Source: a virus. Taken from it: a stretch of DNA of 48,121 bases. Each line of letters starts with the position of its first letter. Within the stretch, counting starts at the first letter, position 1. Under the pieces are notes generated by a model. That model searched no databases. It saw nothing but the letters and a program-made list of their open reading frames with translations, and was not told the DNA's origin. Shown piece after piece: positions 38,737 to 46,140 of the stretch. The DNA lies in IMG/VR virus record IMGVR_UViG_3300033052_000113, positions 1 to 48,121 of that record. The stretch is one strand, 5' to 3'. The translations under genes and the position numbers were made by a program.

Positions 38737-38848
38737 CCCCGGCGGCGGCCGCCCCTCGGCGAACCTGCTCCCACTTGTCCATTCGGATCTCCCAGCGCGC
38801 CCAACCGGCGGGCTTTCTCGTGCGTATAGGATAGCGTGAGACCGCCAT
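38609..38848 (-). CDS. Possible small basic protein, divergent at the right operator
   Basis: 79 aa, Arg-rich, with a plausible N-terminus (MAVSRYPIRTRKPAGWARWE). It starts 9 bp from the operator at 38858 on the opposite strand, a divergent layout, but overlaps the gene above by 128 bp and has no recognised domain. It may be a false frame; no good Shine-Dalgarno is seen. Confidence 0.3.
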   Translation of the reverse strand: MAVSRYPIRTRKPAGWARWEIRMDKWEQVRRGAAAAGARAYRLAIEDGRPRSLSERAVHALLRALVSRRRKRHPTSPRR

Positions 38849-38857
38849 CACAAAAAT

Positions 38858-38898
38858 AATGCAAAATGCACTTGACCCCAGTTAATGCATTTTGCATT
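38858..38898. promoter_or_regulatory. Right operators O2 and O3 with early promoter
   Basis: Two palindromes: AATGCAAAATGCACT (38858-38872, one mismatch) and AATGCATTTTGCATT (38884-38898, perfect). A TTGACC (38872-38877) lies between them as a candidate -35, so the right early promoter would be covered. The stretch 38737-38857 otherwise holds only the doubtful minus ORF. Confidence 0.68.
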
Positions 38899-38929
38899 GT
38901 GCCTTCATCGAAACCGATGGAGCCACCCA

Positions 38930-39259
38930 GTGGTCACCCCCGCCGAATTCACTGTCCAGGCCGCGTTCGATATGCGCGACCCGGCCCAGCGCCAGGCGCT
39001 GCAAAGCCTGATCGCCATCCCGCCGAAGCGTAAGGCGGAGATCCGCCTCTCGGCCGCGTCGAACCAACACCGCGACTACGCCATGGCGGTGATGAGCTTC
39101 ACCGAGCACTTCGCCTACCTGCACACCAACGGTCCGCTGCCGGCCGATCTGGCGCCGGTCCACGTCGATCGCCTCGCCGCGCTCAAGGCCGAGGTCGTGG
39201 CGTGCCGTGAAGAGCTGCTGGCGTTCGATCGCCCGGCCGTCGCCAAGAAGGCGGCCTGA
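38930..39259 (+). CDS. Early protein of unknown function
   Basis: 109 aa, GTG start with GGAG 7 nt upstream; the only ATG lies inside the operator. DMRDPAQRQALQSLIAIPPK and AASNQHRDYAMAVMSFTEHF look folded and helical. First gene of the rightward early operon, so expressed first. Family not recognised. Confidence 0.65.
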   Translation: MVTPAEFTVQAAFDMRDPAQRQALQSLIAIPPKRKAEIRLSAASNQHRDYAMAVMSFTEHFAYLHTNGPLPADLAPVHVDRLAALKAEVVACREELLAFDRPAVAKKAA

Positions 39260-39262
39260 TCC

Positions 39263-39514
39263 ATGGCCGCCACCATCACCCCAGACTTCGCCGCCCAGCT
39301 GCGTCCGCTGGCCCTGACCGTCACCAGCGGCATGGTCGGCGCCCGCCTCGCCTTCGCTGGCGGCCCTGAGCATCACACCATCACCGTTCCGATGACGCCC
39401 GACCATGACGGCGCGCTGGAGTTCATCGACCTCGCCACCGCGCAACTGATCCGCCGCGAGGCAATCGGCGCCACCGCCGCGCTTCTGGCGCGGGTGTTCG
39501 GGGAGCGGGCGTGA
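39263..39514 (+). CDS. Small early hypothetical protein
   Basis: 83 aa, beta then helix (LRPLALTVTSGMVGARLAFA; DLATAQLIRREAIGATAALL). Three bp after the previous stop; its TGA overlaps the next ATG. Not recognised. Confidence 0.6.
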   Translation: MAATITPDFAAQLRPLALTVTSGMVGARLAFAGGPEHHTITVPMTPDHDGALEFIDLATAQLIRREAIGATAALLARVFGERA

Positions 39515-39936
39515 TGGGGGAGCTACTCGAACAGCCCCACTGCAAGGCGTGCTTCAAGCCCCTTCGCACCGAGCCGGTCATGATCCTCAACGGGCCGCGC
39601 TACAGCGGCGCTCAGTGGGTCGAGAGCAGCATCCAACGCTGCGCCAACTCTGAGTGCTGCAACACGACCGGCGGAACGCTGGAGGAGCGGATCGCCTACA
39701 TCAACGGGGTCTACGGCTACAAATACTTCGGCGACTACGAGCTTTCGCCCGAGCAGATGGATGCGGTCGGCGAAGCCGTCAGCCTTGCCGCCCAAGTGCC
39801 GAGTTTGGTGGCCGTTCTCGCCGACCTGCTCCACGAGAACAGCACCAAATCCGCCGAGGATCGGCTTCGGACGCGGATCGCCGCTGAAGCCGCCATCGCC
39901 AAGGCTCTTGGCCAGGACGCGGAGGGCGTGTCGTGA
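39514..39936 (+). CDS. Cys-rich early protein, putative zinc ribbon
   Basis: 140 aa. CKACFKPLRTEP near the N-terminus and RCANSECCNTTGG (about 43-55) give paired cysteines that could bind zinc. The C-terminus is a long helix. ATG at 39514 overlaps the previous stop (TGATG). Function unknown. Confidence 0.62.
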   Translation: MGELLEQPHCKACFKPLRTEPVMILNGPRYSGAQWVESSIQRCANSECCNTTGGTLEERIAYINGVYGYKYFGDYELSPEQMDAVGEAVSLAAQVPSLVAVLADLLHENSTKSAEDRLRTRIAAEAAIAKALGQDAEGVS

Positions 39937-40022
39937 GCGCGCCCGACGTCTGGTCCCTCATCGGCCTCGTCTCCGGCGTCGCAGCTCTGTTGCTGGGCCT
40001 CTCCCAGAGGATCGGCCGATGA
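39933..40022 (+). CDS. Tiny single-TM protein
   Basis: 29 aa, GTG start (GTGA overlap). Almost all is one hydrophobic helix (WSLIGLVSGVAALLLGLSQR). The stop overlaps the next ATG (ATGA). Unknown role; the exact coupling on both sides supports real translation. Confidence 0.5.
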   Translation: MSAPDVWSLIGLVSGVAALLLGLSQRIGR

Positions 40023-40327
40023 CTCCGCCCCTCCTCTTCACCGCCCGCGGCGGCGCTGTGGTCTTCGAAGGCCGCCCGGTCCCTGAGTACCGGGCCGTCG
40101 CCCTTCGCCAGCGCCTCGTGACGATGGCGCTCGATCCGACCGCTGCCATGCCCCGCGCCAACGCCTTCTGGCGGATCGCCGCCGAGCTGCGCGCCGCGCT
40201 CGCGGAAGCCCGCAAGCAGCCGCGCCTCACCGTCGCTAAAGCCATTCGCACGCTTCAGGCGGTGATTGAAGATGCGAAGGCGCGGACGGCCGCCCCTCTG
40301 GCAATCGCTCCTCAAGGGGAGAGCTGA
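40019..40327 (+). CDS. Early protein, paralogue of the gene at 41680
   Basis: 102 aa. FTARGGAVVFEGRPVPEYRA and LRQRLVTMALDPTAAMPRAN are shared almost unchanged with the gene at 41680. The C-terminal extension (VAKAIRTLQAVIEDAKART) is unique to this copy. Function unknown; a helical early protein. Confidence 0.65.
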   Translation: MTPPLLFTARGGAVVFEGRPVPEYRAVALRQRLVTMALDPTAAMPRANAFWRIAAELRAALAEARKQPRLTVAKAIRTLQAVIEDAKARTAAPLAIAPQGES

Positions 40328-40330
40328 GCC

Positions 40331-40474
40331 GTGGCCAATCGCGTTTGCAAGGCCCGTTCCTGTGGCCAGCCGATCATCGACAAGACCCGCAGCTCATACT
40401 GCAAGGCCTGTCGCGGTCCCAATACGCACGGGATCAAGCCGAGCGTCCGCTTCTTCGCGGAGGCGGTTTCGTGA
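40331..40474 (+). CDS. Small zinc-ribbon protein
   Basis: 47 aa, GTG start. CKARSCGQPIIDKTRSSYC then KACRG gives four cysteines in a zinc-knuckle spacing. Its TGA overlaps the GTG of the DpdA-like gene. Probably DNA or RNA binding. Confidence 0.55.
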   Translation: MANRVCKARSCGQPIIDKTRSSYCKACRGPNTHGIKPSVRFFAEAVS

Positions 40475-41383
40475 GCGCTTTGGTCAAATGGGCAGACGAG
40501 GATGTCAGGTTCTTTACCGGCCTACACCAAGTCAATCACACGAAGCATGTCTCGCCTGGCTGCCTGAGCATTAGCCGGACCTACGGGCGTCAGAAGCCCG
40601 TTGAGGGCAAGGGCCATTTCGGCGACAGTAAGGCGTTCACAACGATCGCTGAGCACGGCGGCTATCCTGACCCACCAGAGCATTACGCTCGCGAGGTTCA
40701 TCGCCTGCAGTCGCATGGGATCGTCGACTTCGCTGTTGTTTCGACCCAAGACTACATGTGCGAGCCGATCATGCTCGCCAAGACCGGGCTGACGATCGAC
40801 GATCACCAGCGCCTGACGATCGAACGCTACGACGCCATCCTGGCCGAGTTCCTGCGTCTCTACGACGTGACGGACCAGCGAGACCTGCCATTCGAGTTCC
40901 TACCCGTCCTCCAGGGATGGACGCCGGACGACTACGTCCGACACCTCGAAATGTACGGCGACCGCGTGCAGCCCGGAATGTGGGTCGGGGTTGGCTCTGT
41001 CTGCAAGCGCAACGCCAACGTCGCGTCCGTCGAGGATATCTTGTCAGCGATCAAGGGGGTGCGGCCGGATCTTCGGCTGCACGGCTTTTGGGTTGAAGAT
41101 AACGGCGCTCCAGAGTTACCGCGTCAGGCGACTGCTCTACAGCGCCGACAGCATGGCCTGGTCGTTCGCAGCTCGCAAAGCGCGGATGGAGATCCTCCGC
41201 GATCTGAAGCGCGAGTTCGGACGCGTCGTCTTGATTGCGGCGGCCAAACGCCTCCTGCGCCGACGCCGACAACACCTCCCCGATCCAAACGACTGGCGGG
41301 AGGCCGCCGCCTTCGCAGCGCGTGTCGCTCAGCCGCCCAAGCATCCCGAACAACTCAGCCTTCTCGACCTTTTTGCAGCCTAG
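40471..41383 (+). CDS. DpdA-like (tRNA-guanine transglycosylase-like) gene with frameshift
   Basis: GTG start in a GTGA overlap. FFTGLHQVNHTKHVSPGCLS, FTTIAEHGGY, QDYMCEPIMLAKTGLTIDDH and LPVLQGWTPDDYVRHLEMYG match the DpdA/DUF7221 family that inserts 7-deazaguanines into DNA. The reading frame is broken in a TTTT run (41086-41089); skipping one T restores LKITALQSYRV then LLYSADSMAWSFAARK and a stop at 41383, 10 nt before the next gene. The other frame runs to 41397 and overlaps that gene. It may be a sequencing error, a degraded gene or a +1 shift. Confidence 0.72.
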
Positions 41384-41393
41384 GAGAACGGTC

Positions 41394-41678
41394 ATGATCG
41401 ACCAGACCCGAGCCAACACCGGCGGCTTGTCTCCGCGCTACATCGTCGAGCGCACCGATGGCCAGCCCATCGCCAAGCACAAGCGCTTTCCCGTCCTTCT
41501 GGAGGCCAGCGGCGATGATCCGGAGGCAGTGGAGGCTCTAGCCTACTACGCTTTCCTCAAGCACTCGCGCGGCAAGAACCGCGAACTCGCCGCCGACATC
41601 ATGGCGGCCCTGGCAGACCCTATCAACGCGCCGGCGCAGCATCGGTACGCCGCCCCTCAGTCCGAGGGAGAAGGCTGA
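41394..41678 (+). CDS. Small early hypothetical protein
   Basis: 94 aa, with GGAG 9 nt before the ATG. ANTGGLSPRYIVERTDGQPI (7-26) and YYAFLKHSRGKNRELAADIM look folded. Not recognised. Confidence 0.6.
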   Translation: MIDQTRANTGGLSPRYIVERTDGQPIAKHKRFPVLLEASGDDPEAVEALAYYAFLKHSRGKNRELAADIMAALADPINAPAQHRYAAPQSEGEG

Positions 41679-41679
41679 C

Positions 41680-41916
41680 ATGGCGCAAGCGATCTTCACC
41701 GCGCGCGAAGGCGCCGTGTTCTTCGAAGGCCGGCCGGTTCCTGAATCCCGAGCCGTCGCGCTGCGCCAGCGCCTCGTGACGATGGCGCTCGACCCTTCCG
41801 CCGCCATGCCGCGCGCCAACGCCTTCTGGCGTCTCGCCGCCGAGCTTCGCGCCGCCCTGGGCGAAGCACGCAAGCACTCGCGCACCACCGACAACCCGCC
41901 GCCGCGCGCGGCCTGA
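41680..41916 (+). CDS. Early protein, paralogue of the gene at 40019
   Basis: 78 aa. FTAREGAVFFEGRPVPESRA and LRQRLVTMALDPSAAMPRAN nearly match the gene at 40019, also at DNA level, so a recent duplication flanking the DpdA-like region is likely. The C-terminus is shorter and basic. Function unknown. Confidence 0.65.
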   Translation: MAQAIFTAREGAVFFEGRPVPESRAVALRQRLVTMALDPSAAMPRANAFWRLAAELRAALGEARKHSRTTDNPPPRAA

Positions 41917-41940
41917 CCCACCCACCAGAGGAGCCCTACC

Positions 41941-42195
41941 ATGGCCGTCGCCATCCCGCCGGACCTCTACGAGTCCGCCGCTTCCATTCTCGCCCAGGCC
42001 GGCCGCGTCGAGCGGACCTGCCAACGGTTCACGTCCGAGGCGCAGTTGCAGAACGCCCTTCGCGACCTCGCCACGATCAAGCACGAGGCCATGAAGGCCC
42101 GGCGCCACATCCGGGGCCTGATAGCCGAAGCGCGGGCCGAGGCCAAACGCGTCGCCGCGCTCGCGCCGGCCATGGCCGGAGGCGTGGCGGCGTGA
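41941..42195 (+). CDS. Small helical hypothetical protein
   Basis: 84 aa, helical with a basic C-terminal half (EAMKARRHIRGLIAEARAEAK). Its stop overlaps the GTG of the ACP-like gene. Not recognised. Confidence 0.6.
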   Translation: MAVAIPPDLYESAASILAQAGRVERTCQRFTSEAQLQNALRDLATIKHEAMKARRHIRGLIAEARAEAKRVAALAPAMAGGVAA

Positions 42196-42446
42196 CCTGC
42201 TCCACCACCTCCATGGTTCACCGGATCGTGGCCAAGCGCCTCAAGGTGGATCCGTCCGACCTTGGGCCTGGCCTGATCTTCGCCGACGTCGGGGTCTGCG
42301 ACCTCTCCATGATCGAAGTGCTGATGGAGGTGGAAGACCTCATCGACGCCGAGATCGGGGACGACGAGGCAGAGCAGATCAAGACCGTGGGCGATCTGGT
42401 ACGTCTGGCCCAGCGCCTGGCCGGCGACGTCACCGCGGCCGCGTGA
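42192..42446 (+). CDS. Acyl carrier protein-like, without the pantetheine serine
   Basis: 84 aa. RIVAKRLKVDPSDLGPGLIF, then ADVGVCDLSMIEVLMEVEDL and DDEAEQIKTVGDLVRLAQRL follow the ACP fold closely. Where ACPs have FADLGADSLD, this has FADVGVCDLS, so the usual phosphopantetheine Ser is replaced by Asp37; Ser39 is two residues on. It may be a carrier-protein mimic or decoy rather than an acyl carrier. GTG start in GTGA overlap. Confidence 0.68.
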   Translation: MTCSTTSMVHRIVAKRLKVDPSDLGPGLIFADVGVCDLSMIEVLMEVEDLIDAEIGDDEAEQIKTVGDLVRLAQRLAGDVTAAA

Positions 42447-42625
42447 GCGAGGAGGCCTTCGTGACCGCCCTCGTCTCCCTCTGCATCGGCCTGGCGCGAA
42501 CCCCTGACGACCTGAAGGCCTGGGGCGCGGCCAACGCCGCCGCCCTCCAGTCCCACCCCGAAACCCTTCCCGCCAACCGCGCCGCCTTCGCCGCCCGGAT
42601 GGCTGAGCTTCAGGAGAGCCGCTGA
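42443..42625 (+). CDS. Small hypothetical protein
   Basis: 60 aa, GTG start overlapping the ACP-like stop. Helical with Ala-rich stretch (GAANAAALQSHPETLPANRA). Not recognised. Confidence 0.55.
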   Translation: MSEEAFVTALVSLCIGLARTPDDLKAWGAANAAALQSHPETLPANRAAFAARMAELQESR

Positions 42626-42626
42626 A

Positions 42627-43223
42627 ATGGCCGCCAAGAAGAAGGTCTACGAGCCCGACCCGATCCGCGAAGCCAAGGCTGCGGCCGCGCTGCGCGAGAG
42701 CCTGCTGGCCACCGTCGGCGACGACGGCGAACTGCTGGTCGACATGATCGAGGGCGAGACCAACCTGTTCGAGACGATCGACGAGTTGCTGGTCGGGATC
42801 GCCGCCGACGAGGGCGCCGCCCAGGGCGTCGCGGCGATGATCGCCACGCTGGACAGCCGCAAGGCCCGGTTCGAAGGCCGGGTGAGCCGCGCGCGCGCCC
42901 TGATCGAGCAAGCGCTGATGATCGCTGAGGTGGACGCGCCGATCGTCCGGCCTGGTGGCACGCTGTCGCTGTCCACGCGGGCGCCGTCCCTGGTCGTGAC
43001 CGACGAGGCCGAAATCCCCTCAGCCTACTGGAAGGCCGGCAAGCCCACGCTCGACCGCGCCGCCCTGACGGCCGACCTGCGCGAGCGGGCCAAGGCCCGC
43101 ACCGAGGCTTTGGAGATCGCCGACGAGGAGGAGCGCACCGCCGCCCTCGCTGCCCTGACCGACCCCATCCCCGGCGCGACCCTGTCGAACGCCGCCCCCT
43201 CTCTCACGATCCGGGTGAAGTGA
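42627..43223 (+). CDS. Siphovirus Gp157-like protein
   Basis: 198 aa. A long coiled coil (LVDMIEGETNLFETIDELLV) followed by a beta part with GGTLSLSTRAPSLVVTDEAE and EIPSAYWKAGKPTLDRAALT is the Gp157 family pattern. Usually found beside RecT/Bet or Erf-type annealases, as here. In Streptococcus phage Gp157 is linked to phage resistance; its biochemical role is unclear. Confidence 0.85.
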   Translation: MAAKKKVYEPDPIREAKAAAALRESLLATVGDDGELLVDMIEGETNLFETIDELLVGIAADEGAAQGVAAMIATLDSRKARFEGRVSRARALIEQALMIAEVDAPIVRPGGTLSLSTRAPSLVVTDEAEIPSAYWKAGKPTLDRAALTADLRERAKARTEALEIADEEERTAALAALTDPIPGATLSNAAPSLTIRVK

Positions 43224-43225
43224 CC

Positions 43226-44242
43226 ATGTCCAGCAACGTTGTCGCCCTCAATTCCTCGAACGCCGGCTTCTCGGCTGCGCAGATCGCGCTGATCAAGAAC
43301 ACGGTCGCCAAGGACACCAACCACGACGAGTTCAACCTGTTCGTCAGCGTGGCCCGCAACACCGGCCTGGATCCGCTGCGCAAGCAGATCATGGCCGTGG
43401 TCTACAGCAAGGGCGATGCCGAAAAGCGCCGCATGTCGATCGTCACCGGCATCGACGGCCTTCGCGCCATCGCGGCCCGGTCCAAGCGCTACCGGCCCGA
43501 CGAGAACGAGCCCGAGTTCACCTATGACCCCGACTTGAAGGGCCCGGCGAACCCGCTCGGCTTGGTTAAGGCCGTGGTGCGCGTGTTCATCGCCGACGCC
43601 AACCGCGATGGCGGCTGGCGTCCGGTCGCTGGCGTCGCCTACTGGGACGAATTCGCTCCGATGAAGGAGGAGGCCGAAGGCGGCTTCGACTGGGTCGACA
43701 CCGGCGAAGTCTGGCCCGACACCGGCAAGCCAAAGAAGCGCAAAGTTCCGCGCGTCGCCGGCGCCCAGGTCGTCCGCCAGCTGGATACCTCCGGCCAGTG
43801 GGGGAAGATGGGCCGGCTCATGCTCGCCAAGTGCGCCGAGTCCCAGGCCCTGCGGAAGGCTTTCCCGGAAGACCTCTCCAACCTCTTCGAGCACGCCGAG
43901 ATGGATCAGGCGGCGTCTTCCGACATGCTGGCCTCGGATATCATCGAGGCGACGGCGGTCGAGCAGCGCCTGCAACGCATCGGCGGCGGCGGCATCCTGT
44001 TCCAGTTCATGCCCAACGAGCCGATGGAAAGCGTTCCGCTCGGCAAGGTGGCCGACCGGGTGATCGAGGCGGCCGCCACCTTCACCAGCGTGCGCCACCA
44101 CGACTGGTTCATGAGCGTCAACCGGGCGCCGATGCAAGAGTTCTGGGCCCGCGCCCAGGCCGACGCACTGGAAGTGAAGAAGGTTTTGGAGGCGCGCCGC
44201 GCCGAGTTGGCCGCCGCCGAGCAGGAGGCGGAAACGGCATGA
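43226..44242 (+). CDS. Bet/RecT-type single-strand annealing protein
   Basis: 338 aa. FSAAQIALIKNTVAKDTNHD (15-34), then FNLFVSVARNTGLDPLRKQI and MSIVTGIDGLRAIAARSKRY are Redbeta/RecT hallmarks; LAKCAESQALRKAFPEDLSN is the next conserved block. It anneals complementary single strands for phage recombination. The C-terminal part is helical. Start at ATG 43226 has GGTGA 7 nt upstream; GTG 43220 with a GTGA overlap is an alternative. No exonuclease partner is seen. Confidence 0.85.
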   Translation: MSSNVVALNSSNAGFSAAQIALIKNTVAKDTNHDEFNLFVSVARNTGLDPLRKQIMAVVYSKGDAEKRRMSIVTGIDGLRAIAARSKRYRPDENEPEFTYDPDLKGPANPLGLVKAVVRVFIADANRDGGWRPVAGVAYWDEFAPMKEEAEGGFDWVDTGEVWPDTGKPKKRKVPRVAGAQVVRQLDTSGQWGKMGRLMLAKCAESQALRKAFPEDLSNLFEHAEMDQAASSDMLASDIIEATAVEQRLQRIGGGGILFQFMPNEPMESVPLGKVADRVIEAAATFTSVRHHDWFMSVNRAPMQEFWARAQADALEVKKVLEARRAELAAAEQEAETA

Positions 44243-44652
44243 CCGGACCGACCGTCATCCTGGAGAGCCGCACGCGCCGCGAGCAGGCTCACCGCCTGAT
44301 CGAGCAGGCGCCGGACGGCGCCGTGGTGTCGTTCGAGCCACCGCGTCGCACCCTGCCGCAAAATTCGCGCCTGCACGCTCTGATCACCGACGTGGCCCGC
44401 CAAGTCGAGTGGCCCGTCGGCTCGGGCACCAAGCGCACCGTCGAGGCGTGGAAGGACATCTTCACCGCCGCCCTGCGTAGCGCCAACCACGGCCTGGACG
44501 TCGTCCCCGGCCTGAACGGCGGCTTCGTGCTCCTCGGAATGCACACCAGCCGCATGACGAAGGACGAGCTTGGAGAGCTGATGGCCTTGATCGAGGCTTT
44601 CGGCGCCCAGCACGGCGTGACCTTCCACGAGCCGGATAGGAGCGCGGCATGA
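44239..44652 (+). CDS. NinB-like recombination protein
   Basis: 137 aa. RTLPQNSRLHALITDVARQV and VEAWKDIFTAALRSANH are typical of NinB/Orf, which loads RecA-like pathways in lambda. It overlaps the annealase stop (ATGA), so they act together in recombination. Confidence 0.82.
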   Translation: MTGPTVILESRTRREQAHRLIEQAPDGAVVSFEPPRRTLPQNSRLHALITDVARQVEWPVGSGTKRTVEAWKDIFTAALRSANHGLDVVPGLNGGFVLLGMHTSRMTKDELGELMALIEAFGAQHGVTFHEPDRSAA

Positions 44653-45044
44653 GCGCCCACGAATGGGTCGAGCGCCAGCTGTCGCGCGAGACGCCGCTTC
44701 CTGCCTTCCCGGCCGCTGCGATCGACCTCCTGTGCAATGCGCTGGGCGTCGGACCCTGGAACGTGCCGGTTCGTTGGGACCGGGCGAGCCTGACCGAGCG
44801 CCGCTGCCGGTTCGTGCTCCGCACGGATGGCCTCGCCACTTTCGACACCGATCCGCTGACGCGGCTCGTCGTACTGGCGCATGACCGGTGCATCCGCGTC
44901 CAGGTGTCGCCGGCGGCGGTCGCCTTCCTCGCGATCGAGATGTGGCCGCGCCGACGCGAGCGTGGGGACCTCTTCTCCCACCATCCGACCATCGAAAAAG
45001 CTATCGCCCGGCTCCGGCCGGCCGCTGTCGAGGAGGCCGCATGA
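44649..45044 (+). CDS. Hypothetical protein
   Basis: 131 aa; N-terminal helical region (VERQLSRETPLPAFPAAAID), then beta strands (RCRFVLRTDGLATFDTD). Starts in an ATGA overlap with NinB and ends in one with the HNH gene. Not recognised; functional context is recombination and nuclease genes. Confidence 0.6.
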   Translation: MSAHEWVERQLSRETPLPAFPAAAIDLLCNALGVGPWNVPVRWDRASLTERRCRFVLRTDGLATFDTDPLTRLVVLAHDRCIRVQVSPAAVAFLAIEMWPRRRERGDLFSHHPTIEKAIARLRPAAVEEAA

Positions 45045-45472
45045 CCCTCCACCACACCCAGGTAGACCGACAAGCCCCCGGCGACCTAGTCGAGAAGCGC
45101 CGCAAGCTCACGCGCGCCGAGATCATCGAAATCACCGTGCGCCAGGCTGGCCGCTGCGGCTGCGGCTGCGGCCACCGCCTCGACCCCTTCTCCGAAGGGG
45201 TGATCGACGAGCACATCATTCCTTTGGAGTTGACCGGCTCCAACGACATCACCAACCGCGCCCTCTATCGCAAGCCGTGCGCGGCCGAGAAGACCAAGGC
45301 CGACGCCACCGACATCGCCAAGGCCAAGCGCCGCGCCGGCGAGACCTGCCAGGGAGCCAAGCGCCCCATCCCCCCGCGCGGCTTCGACAAGACCCGCACC
45401 AAGCGGTTCGACGGCACCGTCGTTCCCAGAGTCGTCAAGGCCTCCACTCTTACAGACGGAGGAGTGGAGTGA
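45041..45472 (+). CDS. HNH endonuclease
   Basis: 143 aa. Two zinc-type cysteine pairs (GRCGCGCG, 38-45, and CAAEKT, 80-85) frame the HNH segment DEHIIPLELTGSNDITNRAL (57-76), with catalytic His59 and Asn72. Ends with a basic tail. It may process DNA ends or branched structures. Its stop overlaps the C5 methyltransferase GTG, pairing a nuclease and methylase. Confidence 0.78.
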   Translation: MTLHHTQVDRQAPGDLVEKRRKLTRAEIIEITVRQAGRCGCGCGHRLDPFSEGVIDEHIIPLELTGSNDITNRALYRKPCAAEKTKADATDIAKAKRRAGETCQGAKRPIPPRGFDKTRTKRFDGTVVPRVVKASTLTDGGVE

Positions 45473-46140
45473 GCCGTCCTCGTCTTCTCGACCTGTTCTG
45501 CTGCGCCGGCGGTGCCGGCATGGGCTATCACCGCGCCGGCTTCGAGGTCGTGGGCGTCGATATCGAGCCGCGGCCACGATATCCTTTCCGCTTTATCCAG
45601 GCCGACGCTCTCAGCCTGCCCAACTTCTTCTTGGCCTCCTTCGACGCCATTCACGCTTCACCGCCGTGCCAATTCCACACGGCGATGAAGTCCATGCACA
45701 ATGCAAAGCAGCACATCGACCTGATCGAGCCGACGCGCGCGCTCCTGGTTGGCAGTGGCGTTCCTTGGATCATGGAGAACGTTGTCGGAGCGCCGCTCGA
45801 GGATCCGATCCTGCTGTGCGGCACGATGTTTGGACTCGGCGTCGACGGCGCCGAGCTTCAGCGCCATCGCGTGTTCGAGACGAGCTTTCCGATCCTGCTC
45901 CACCCGCAGTGCCAACACTCCAAGGGCAGGACCATTGGAATCTATGGCGAAGGTTGCCGGGACAGCCGGCGCAAGTTCGACAAGTCGATCCCTGAATTCA
46001 CAGTCGTCCAGGGCCGGGCCGCGATGGAATGCCCGTGGATGACGACCGCGGAGCTGAGCCAGGCCATCCCCCCCGCCTACACCGAGTTTCTCGGCCGGCA
46101 CCTGATCGCCCACCTCTCCCAGCAAAGGCCTGCCGCATGA
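45469..46140 (+). CDS. C5-cytosine DNA methyltransferase-like protein
   Basis: 223 aa, GTG start with GGAGGA upstream. LLDLFCCAGGAGMGYHRAGF (6-25) is motif I, SPPCQ (64-68) motif IV with catalytic Cys67, IMENVVGAP (101-109) motif VI and LQRHRVFE (130-137) motif VIII. Short compared with usual C5 enzymes, so the target-recognition domain is reduced. It would protect phage DNA from restriction. Confidence 0.82.
   Translation: MSRPRLLDLFCCAGGAGMGYHRAGFEVVGVDIEPRPRYPFRFIQADALSLPNFFLASFDAIHASPPCQFHTAMKSMHNAKQHIDLIEPTRALLVGSGVPWIMENVVGAPLEDPILLCGTMFGLGVDGAELQRHRVFETSFPILLHPQCQHSKGRTIGIYGEGCRDSRRKFDKSIPEFTVVQGRAAMECPWMTTAELSQAIPPAYTEFLGRHLIAHLSQQRPAA

Noticed and set aside
43025-44137. 370-aa minus frame opposite the annealase
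   Set aside because: Antisense shadow of the Bet/RecT gene; no domain and no independent signal.
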